From the NCBI RefSeq assembly GCF_037038585.1, contig NC_092523.1:5001-69000 (forward strand): a stretch of 64,000 nt of DNA, written 5' to 3'. Of the stretch, positions 55,320 through 64,000 are shown one piece after another. The translations under genes were made by a program, and so were the position numbers. The first letter of the stretch is position 1, and every line of letters begins with the position of its first letter. This DNA comes from Patagioenas fasciata (lineage: Eukaryota; Chordata; Aves; Columbiformes; Columbidae). The notes beneath the pieces are model-generated. The model saw only the letters and a program-made list of their open reading frames with translations. It was not told where the DNA came from and did no database searches.

Positions 55320-58019
55320 CTGAGAGGTGAAGCCAGAGACAAAAGAAACCAAAGGAGCCCCATGAGGTGGGAACAATGAACGAGCAAGCGCCGGGCACGC
55401 GCGTGCAGAGCGCGTGGACAGTACACGCAGCATATCACGTTATTGCACGGCACATGTTACAAACAATCACATTGTTGCTAGGCACTTGGACAGGGCAGCT
55501 TTGGTATAAAGTCAGCCCCGGCCGACAACAACGGGAACTCTGCGAACATCGCATCGGTGCGTGGGGTTCCGTCGCTCGCATGGTAAAGCAACGATTCGGT
55601 CCAACAGCAATAGCTGAGTCTGGGGTCTTCGTGATTCTCAGCGGATCCTTTCCACGGACCTCAGACAGGTCTTCACTTTGTGCAGCTGGAGATACTGTTT
55701 TCAGTCATATTAACAATGTGGTCGCCTAAAAAGAAAAAAGAAATTGTTAACATGCTCAGTGAAAAAACAGCACGCTACAGAAAACATTAGTCACCAATGC
55801 TCTTGGCTGTGAACGGTAAAACACCAGTGAAGAGCCTGCCCGCCCTCCTACCCATGGCAACTCCATTCCAGATGATGGCAACAACCTCTGCATACACAAT
55901 TTAGTATATATGAACAAATTAACCACGGATGCCTAGAGCTCAGTCCGCCCACCCCTGACTCTGCAGCTCCGGGCAGAGCAGCTCCGAGCCAAACACGCAC
56001 ACGTGCAGACCGAAGTTCCACAGCACGTTACAGACAACATCACTACAACAGCACCAAAAATGCTCAACAACAAGAACAACTCCAAGACCAGACCCCAAAT
56101 CGATCAGAAGAACCGGCACAGAGGCAGCAGTGAGGCGAGCAGCCTCTACTGCAACCCCGGAATAAAAAGGAGCCCAACGTCACGGCCCCTTATGAATGGC
56201 ACTGGCGCAAACACGCAGGGACAGCGCAAGCACAAGAAGCTGCTGCAAGACTCAAAAACTTCAAGATGCTGGGAAGAAGTGCCAGTCCCTGAGACTGGAT
56301 GGGTAGAGAGCAGAGCTGCCGATGCAGCCCAGAACTACGCCATAAACACAACTGACCAGCGACATCCAAGGCACAAGAACCGTCCACGCTTTCGGCTGCT
56401 GATACAAGAAAACCAGCACCCAATTGGCGCTGCGCCAATCGGCACCGGCATTCCAGATCCCGGGATGGCACCCGAGATGCCTGTCGTGCCCCTCAAGCAC
56501 AACGAGACCCCAGCATCGTCTGACAGGCGCAAGGCAGGCTTCCCGAACTACACGACAACAGACACAGGCTGGAGCTGCCCTGCCCGGCACACCCTACCAT
56601 CGCTCTGCAAAGTCCCCAGGGTCTTTTCACCGCCCAAAGGGGACTGTTCCTGGATGGCTCTTTCCCCTATGGGAACTTGAACACCCTCCCTGCGATTCCC
56701 AGCCCCTTCCCAGCCCTCGTGTCTCCACTTAGCTTTCAGACGGCCCAGGGACGGAATCCATCTTCGACAGAGCATAACACCACGTGCGCTAAACGGGCAT
56801 CTCCCCGCATCGCCGGGTTCCTCCTCAACATCTACAGTAACACGAGAAAACACACGCTCACCGAGCCGTGCCAGCACGCAGTATCGCGGGGTGAACGCCG
56901 ACCCCTTCCGCAGCACCCACCTCCTGCTAAGTTCCACGGCGTTCCGCTCAGCGTGTGGTACCTCGGGCGCAGTCAGAAACCCGCATCGCTCGTGACGCCT
57001 AAGACAGCGAGAAACAAAAGAACCGTAGCGCTTGGAACGAGTCCCCTGCCCCACGCTCCTCCCCGCCCCTACCCCGGCTCACCGCAAACGCTCCTCCAAG
57101 TGCAAAGGGCCAAAAAGGAGCCTGCAAAACAAGAAGGAAACGCTGAACCGAGTCACCACGCGACACTGGGCTCCTCAACTCCCGCCGCCGCCTCACCTTC
57201 TCGGCTGCTGCTGGTCGGCGTGCGGCTTCGCTCCTCCGAGCTCGTCTGTGGCACCTGCAAAAACAAAGGCACCCGCTCGGACGCTGCCCGGAAGCACAGC
57301 CTGCCCGCGGACGGGCCCGCCTCCCGCGCCCTTACCTGGGCCGCTCGCCCGCCTGCCCGCCCTTGCTTTGGACTGCCACGCTGTTGACCACAAAGAGGTT
57401 CAGCTACCGCCCGTAAAACACAACCTGACTAGGCTCGGGTTACACAAACGGACTTGCACTTCTTTGACTCATTTTAAGCAGAGCCTCTCCTTGGGGAAAA
57501 AAAATGCCCACTCTGAGCTCCCGAACACTAGGGAGCCGTGGGGAAACCAGTGAAAGCCAAGACCGACAGCAGCAACGTCAAGTGGAATTTCGCTCCAATT
57601 CTGATGGTGCACTTGAAAGCCTCTCTCTGTCCTACCAATGACTGGTCCCTTGTAGGAAGGACAAACTTTCTTACCTGAACAGCCTAAATTGAAGACGCCC
57701 GCCCCTCCGGCAACCTGATTGGCTGCCTGCGCACATCAACTGCCACTCTCCCGGTCTAGCAGCGCTCCGCCCCTCCAGCCCTCCCGAGCGATCCGATTGG
57801 CCCGCTCTGCATCCTCACTCGCCTTCTCGCCGCCCTGCCGGGACCACCCCACCCTTTGCCCGCGCGGCTTCCAACTGCCGCGTTTAAAAGGAAACAACAA
57901 ACCGCGCTCCTTTGCTTGACGCTGAGAAGCGGGGCGGATGCTTACCCACGGCAGAAAAAACCCTTCTATCTTGCATTGCCCTTCGGCATTACAATTGCAC
58001 AGGTATGAACTCGGTCGGG
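55320..58019. repeat. 2.7-kb array, unit 7
   Basis: 2,700 bp, with one extra A in GCTAAACGGG near 56,790. Its left end matches unit 6 while its right end (GACCACCCCACCC near 57,843) matches unit 4, so it is a mosaic. Confidence 0.97.
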
Positions 58020-60718
58020 CTGAGAGGTGAAGCCAGAGACAAAAGAAACCAAAGGAGCCCCATGAGGTGGGAACAATGAACGAGCAAGCGCCGGGCACGC
58101 GCGTGCAGAGCGCGTGGACAGTACACGCAGCATATCACGTTATTGCACGGCACATGTTACAAACAATCACATTGTTGCTAGGCACTTGGACAGGGCAGCT
58201 TTGGTATAAAGCCAGCCCCGGCCGACAACAACGGGAACTCTGAGAATATCGCATCGGTGCGTCGGGTTCCGTCGCTCGCATGGTAAAGCAACGATTCGGT
58301 CCAACGGCAATAGCTGAGTCTGGGGTCTTCGTGATTCTCAGCGGATCCTTTCCACGGACCTCAGACAGGTCTTCACTTTGTGCAGTTGGAGATACTGTTT
58401 TCAGTCATATTAACAATGTGGTCGCCTAAAAAGAAAAAAGAAATTGTTAACATGCTCAGTGAAAAAACAGCACGCTACAGAAAACATTAGTCACCAATGC
58501 TCTTGGCTGTGAACGGTAAAACACCAGTGAAGAGCCTGCCCGCCCTCCTACCCATGGCAACTCCATTCCAGATGATGGCAACAACCTCTGCATACACAAT
58601 TTAGTATATATGAACAAATTAACCACGGATGCCTAGAGCTCAGTCCGCCCACCCCTGACTCTGCAGCTCCGGGCAGAGCAGCTCCGAGCCAAACACGCAC
58701 ACGTGCAGACCGAAGTTCCACAGCACGTTACAGACAACACCACTACAACAGCACCAAAAATGCTCAACAACAAGAACAACTCCAAGACCAGACCCCACAT
58801 CGATCAGAAGAACCGGCACAGAGGCAGCAGTGAGGCGAGCAGCCTCTACTGCAACCCCGGAATAAAAAGGAGCCCAACGTCACGGCCCCTTATGAATGGC
58901 ACTGGCGCAAACACGCAGGGACAGCGCAAGCACAAGAAGCTGCTGCAAGACTCAAAAACTTCAAGATGCTGGGAAGAAGTGCCAGTCCCTGAGACTGGAT
59001 GGGTAGAGAGCAGAGCTGCCGATGCAGCCCAGAACTACGCCATAAACACAACTGACCAGCGACATCCAAGGCACAAGAACCGTCCACGCTTTCGGCTGCT
59101 GATACAAGAAAACCAGCACCCAATTGGCGCTGCGCCAATCGGCACCGGCATTCCAGATCCCGGGATGGCACCCGAGATGCCTGTCGTGCCCCTCGAGCAC
59201 AACGAGACCCCAGCATCGTCTGACAGGCGCAAGGCAGGCTTCCCGAACTACACGACAACAGACACAGGCTGGAGCTGCCCTGCCCGGCACACCCTGCCAT
59301 CGCTCTGCAAAGTCCCCAGGGTCTTTTCACCGCCCAAAGGGGACTGTTCCTGGATGGCTCTTTCCCCTATGGGAACTTGAACACCCTCCCTGCGATTCCC
59401 AGCCCCTTCCCAGCCCTCGTGTCTCCACTTAGCTTTCAGACGGCCCAGGGACCGAATCCATCTTCGACAGAGCATAACACCACGTGCGCTAACGGGCATC
59501 TCCCCGCATCGCCGGGTTCCTCCTCAACATCTACAGTAACACGAGAAAACACACGCTCACCGAGCCGTGCCAGCACACAGTATCGCGGGGTGAACGCCGA
59601 CCCCTTCCGCAGCACCCACCTCCTGCTAAGTTCCACGGCGTTCCGCTCAGCGTGTGGTACCTCGGGCGCAGTCAGAAACCCGCATCGCTCGTGACGCCTA
59701 AGACAGCGAGAAACAAAAGAACCGTAGCGCTTGGAACGAGTCCCCTGCCCCACGCTCCTCCCCGCCCCTACCCCGGCTCACCGCAAACGCTCCTCCAAGT
59801 GCAAAGGGCCAAAAAGGAGCCTGCAAAACAAGAAGGAAACGCTGAACCGAGTCACCACGCGACACTGGGCTCCTCAACTCCCACCGCCGCCTCACCTTCT
59901 CGGCTGCTGCTGGTCGGCGTGCGGCTTCGCTCCTCCGAGCTCGTCTGCGGCACCTGCAAAAACAAAGGCACCCGCTCGGACGCTGCCCGGAAGCACAGCC
60001 TGCCCGCGGACGGGCCCGCCTCCCCCTCCCTTACCTGGGCCGCTCGCCCGCCTGCCCGCCCTTGCTTTGGACTGCCACGCTGTTGACCACAAAGAGGTTC
60101 AGCTACCGCCCGTAAAACACAACCTGACTAGGCTTGGGTTACACAAACGGACTTGCACTTCTTTGACTCATTTTAAGCAGAGCCTCTCCTTGGGGAAAAA
60201 AAATGCCCACTCTGAGCTCCCGAACACTAGGGAGCCGTGGGGAAACCAGTGAAAGCCAAGACCGACAGCAGCAACGTCAAGTGGAATTTCGCTCCAATTC
60301 TGATGGTGCACTTGAAAGCCTCTCTCTGTCCTACCAATGACTGGTCCCTTGTAGGAAGAACAAACTTTCTTACCTGAACAGCCTAAATTGAAGACGCCCG
60401 CCCCCCCGGCAACCTGATTGGCTGCCTGCGCACATCAACTGCCACTCTCCCGGTCTAGCAGCGCTCCGCCCCTCCAGCCCTCCCGAGCGATCCGATTGGC
60501 CCGCTCTGCATCCTCACTCGCCTTCTCGCCGCCCTGCCGGGACCGCCCCACCCTTTGCCCGCGCGGCTTCCAACAGCCGCGTTTAAAAGGAAACAACAAA
60601 CCACGCTCCTTTGCTTGACGCTGAAAAGCGGGGCGGATGCTTACCCACGGCAGAAAAAACCCTTCTATCTTGCATTGCCCTTCGGCATTACAATTGCACA
60701 AGTATGAACTCGGTCGGG
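58020..60718. repeat. 2.7-kb array, unit 8
   Basis: 2,699 bp. It has TGAGAATATCGC near 58,242, close to unit 2's TGACAATATCGC (35,897), suggesting sequence exchange between distant copies. Confidence 0.97.
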
Positions 60719-63417
60719 CTGAGAGGTGAAGCCAGAGACAAAAGAAACCAAAGGAGCCCCATGAGGTGGGAACAATGAACGAGCAAGCGCCGGGCACGCG
60801 CGTGCAGAGCGCGTGGACAGTACACGCAGCATATCACGTTATTGCACGGCACATGTTACAAACAATCACATTGTTGCTAGGCACTTGGACAGGGCAGCTT
60901 TGGTATAAAGCCAGCCCCGGCCGACAACAACGGGAACTCTGCGAACATCGCATCGGTGCGTCGGGTTCCGTCGCTCGCATGGTAAAGCAACGATTCGGTC
61001 CAACAACAATAGCTGAGTCTGGGGTCTTCGTGATTCTCAGCGGATCCTTTCCACGGACCTCAGACAGGTCTTCACTTTGTGCAGCTGGAGATACTGTTTT
61101 CAGTCATATTAACAATGTGGTCGCCTAAAAAGAAAAAAGAAATTGTTAACATGCTCAGTGAAAAAACAGCACGCTACAGAAAACATTAGTCACCAATGCT
61201 CTTGGCTGTGAACGGTAAAACACCAGTGAAGAGCCTGCCCGCCCTCCTACCCATGGCAACTCCATTCCAGATGATGGCAACAACCTCTGCATACACAATT
61301 TAGTATATATGAACAAATTAACCACGGATGCCTAGAGCTCAGTCCGCCCACCCCTGACTCTGCAGCTCCGGGCAGAGCAGCTCCGAGCCAAACACGCACA
61401 CGTGCAGACCGAAGTTCCACAGCACGTTACAGACAACATCACTACAACAGCACCAAAAATGCTCAACAACAAGAAGAACTCCAAGACCAGACCCCACATC
61501 GATCAGAAGAACCGGCACAGAGGCAGCAGTGAGGCGAGCAGCCTCTACTGCAACCCCGGAATAAAAAGGAGCCCAACGTCACGGCCCCTTATGAATGGCA
61601 CTGGCGCAAACACGCAGGGACAGCGCAAGCACAAGAAGCTGCTGCAAGACTCAAAAACTTCAAGATGCTGGGAAGAAGTGCCAGTCCCTGAGACTGGATG
61701 GGTAGAGAGCAGAGCTGCCGATGCAGCCCAGAACTACGCCATAAACACAACTGACCAGCGACATCCAAGGCACAAGAACCCTCCACGCTTTCGGCTGCTG
61801 ATACAAGAAAACCAGCACCCAATTGGCGCTGCGCCAATCGGCACCGGCATTCCAGATCCCGGGATGGCACCCGAGATGCCTGTCGTGCCCCTCGAGCACA
61901 ACGAGACCCCAGCATCGTCTGACAGGCGCAAGGCAGGCTTCCCGAACTACACGACAACAGACACAGGCTGGAGCTGCCCTGCCTGGCACACCCTGCCATC
62001 GCTCTGCAAAGTCCCCAGGGTCTTTTCACCGCCCAAAGGGGACTGTTCCTGGATGGCTCTTTCCCCTATGGGAACTTGAACACCCTCCCTGCGATTCCCA
62101 GCCCCTTCCCAGCCCTCGTGTCTCCACTTAGCTTTCAGACGGCCCAGGGACCGAATCCATCTTCGACAGAGCATAACACCACGTGCGCTAACGGGCATCT
62201 CCCCGCATCGCCGGGTTCCTCCTCAACATCTACAGTAACACGAGAAAACACACGCTCACCGAGCCGTGCCAGCACACTGTATCGCGGGGTGAACGCCGAC
62301 CCCTTCCGCAGCACCCACCTCCTGCTAAGTTCCACGGCGTTCCGCTCAGCGTGTGGTACCTCGGGCGCAGTCAGAAACCCGCATCGCTCGTGACGCCTAA
62401 GACAGCGAGAAACAAAAGAACCGTAGCGCTTGGAACGAGTCCCCTGCCCCACGCTCCTCCCCGCCCCTACCCCGGCTCACCGCAAACGCTCCTCCAAGTG
62501 CAAAGGGCCAAAAAGGAGCCTGCAAAACAAGAAGGAAATGCTGAACCGAGTCACCACGCGACACTGGGCTCCTCAACTCCCACCGCCGCCTCACCTTCTC
62601 GGCTGCTGCTGGTCGGCGTGCGGCTTCGCTCCTCCGAGCTCGTCTGCGGCACCTGCAAAAACAAAGGCACCCGCTCGGACGCTGCCCGGAAGCACAGCCT
62701 GCCCGCGGACGGGCCCGCCTCCCCCTCCCTTACCTGGGCCGCTCGCCCGCCTGCCCGCCCTTGCTTTGGACTGCCACGCTGTTGACCACAAAGAGGTTCA
62801 GCTACCGCCCGTAAAACACAACCTGACTAGGCTTGGGTTACACAAACGGACTTGCACTTCTTTGACTCATTTTAAGCAGAGCCTCTCCTTGGGGAAAAAA
62901 AATGCCCACTCTGAGCTCCCGAACACTAGGGAGCCGTGGGGAAACCAGTGAAAGCCAAGACCGACAGCAGCAACGTCAAGTGGAATTTCGCTCCAATTCT
63001 GATGGTGCACTTAAAAGCCTGTCTCTGTCCTACCAATGACTGGTCCCTTGTAGGAAGGACAAACTTTCTTACCTGAACAGCCTAAATTGAAGACGCCCAC
63101 CCCTCCGGCAACCTGATTGGCTGCCTACGCACATCAACTGCCACTCTCCCGGTCTAGCAGCGCTCCGCCCCTCCAGCCCTCCCGAGTGATCCGATTGGCC
63201 CGCTCTGCATCCTCACTCGCCTTCTCGCCGCCCTGCCGGGACCGCCCCGCCCTTTGCCCACGCGGCTTCCAACTGCCGCGTTTAAAAGGAAACAACAAAC
63301 CGCGCTCCTTTGCTTGACGCTGAAAAGCGGGGCGGATGCTTACCCACGGCAGAAAAAACCCTTCTATCTTGCATTGCCCTTCGGCATTACAATTGCACAA
63401 GTATGAACTCGGTCGGG
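60719..63417. repeat. 2.7-kb array, unit 9
   Basis: 2,699 bp. It shares CACACTGTATCG (62,276) and AAAAGCCTGTCTC (63,013) with units 5 and 6. Private CAACAACAATAGC near 61,002. Confidence 0.97.
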
Positions 63418-64000
63418 CTGAGAGGTGAAGCCAGAGACAAAAGAAACCAAAGGAGCCCCATGAGGTGGGAACAATGAACGAGCAAGCGCCGGGCACGCGC
63501 GTGCAGAGCGCGTGGACAGTACACGCAGCATATCACGTTATTGCACGGCACATGTTACAAACAATCACATTGTTGCTAGGCACTTGGACAGGGCAGCTTT
63601 GGTATAAAGTCAGCCCCGGCCGACAACAACGGGAACTCTGCGAACATCGCATCGGTGCGTGGGGTTCCGTCGCTCGCATGGTAAAGCAACGATTCGGTCC
63701 AACAGCAATAGCTGAGTCTGGGGTCTTCGTGATTCTCAGCGGATCCTTTCCACGGACCTCAGACAGGTCTTCACTTTGTGCAGCTGGAGATACTGTTTTC
63801 AGTCATATTAACAATGTGGTCGCCTAAAAAGAAAAAAGAAATTGTTAACATGCTCAGTGAAAAAACAGCACGCTACAGAAAACATTAGTCACCAATGCTC
63901 TTGGCTGTGAACGGTAAAACACCAGTGAAGAGCCTGCCCGCCCTCCTACCCATGGCAACTCCATTCCAGATGATGGCAACAACCTCTGCATACACAATTT
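63418..64000. repeat. 2.7-kb array, unit 10 (cut by window edge)
   Basis: Only the first 583 bp are present. It carries the AAAGTCAGCCCC variant of units 6 and 7. Confidence 0.97.

Larger units (their letters stand above)
32977..64000. repeat. 2,699-bp subtelomeric tandem array
   Basis: Unit starts (CTGAGAGRTGAAGCC) are at 32,977, 35,676, 44,513, 47,212, 49,911, 52,621, 55,320, 58,020, 60,719 and 63,418. Spacing is 2,699 except 8,837 (2,699 plus a 6,138-bp retroviral insertion and its duplication), 2,710 (11-bp duplication near 50,000) and 2,700 (one extra A near 56,790). Copies differ by only scattered bases. Each unit matches ancestral units A-F over much of its length but has its own right-hand part with a CpG-rich promoter-like block. 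The array continues past the window edge. Frames of 100-225 codons recur in each copy; most begin at GTG or TTG and none has a recognised domain. Confidence 0.97.

Overview
This window is a vertebrate chromosome end. The first 5.16 kb is an almost unbroken run of CCCTAA on the + strand, so the physical chromosome end is at the left and everything to the right is subtelomere. The TTAGGG-type telomere, CpG-dense DNA, retrovirus-like elements with LTRs and short GT-AG introns all fit a vertebrate. A bird or other sauropsid is my guess, but nothing here fixes the species. There are no prokaryotic genes; most long open frames are by-products of stop-poor, GC-rich tandem repeats.

Layout. 1-5260: telomere grading into variant telomeric repeats. 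5.26-6.9 kb: small minisatellites, two fold-back (hairpin) sequences and a CA-rich tract. 7.64-10.64 kb: a ~350-bp satellite whose units carry three inverted repeats and whose telomere-side copies are the most decayed. 10.64-12.05 kb: GC-rich DNA that ends in a diverged piece of the 2.7-kb repeat seen later. 12.05-24.64 kb: six diverged repeat units (A-F, 1.7-2.6 kb). Four of them carry an expanded CpG-rich minisatellite at the same internal place (30/35, 32, 30 and 28 bp periods; the one in unit C is 42 perfect copies). 24.67-27.1 kb: five ~506-bp repeats. 27.1-28.2 kb: two degenerate minisatellites, one built of AGGTCA/GGGTCA words. 29.6-32.5 kb: a decayed class II (beta/alpha-like) endogenous retrovirus. 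32.977-64.0 kb: a tandem array of a 2,699-bp unit (nine complete copies plus a partial one). Copy 2 is split by a very young 6.13-kb endogenous retrovirus on the minus strand (761-bp LTRs with one observed mismatch, a 5-bp target duplication, a tRNA-Ser(UGA)-type primer site, one fused gag-pro-pol frame lacking the integrase core, and no env).

The most interesting signal is on the minus strand, reading toward the telomere. Units B, D and E each hold a compact spliced-gene pattern: exons of 54/62, 52/53, 45, 52/55 and 39 nt plus a 16-nt terminal coding part, separated mostly by 72-84-nt introns (one of ~120 nt). The splice sites keep their positions although the units are roughly a quarter diverged by eye. 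In D and E the joined frame is exactly 88 codons plus stop, and in B 86 codons plus stop, ending at the same TGA. The same exon sizes recur in unit F (broken) and in every 2.7-kb unit (without the ATG exon). The 506-bp repeats place a GC box, a TATA-like element and a splice donor exactly where exon 1 would be for unit F. I infer an amplified, telomere-directed subtelomeric gene or transcript family that I do not recognise. Whether it makes a protein, a non-coding RNA or is dead must be tested with RNA data.
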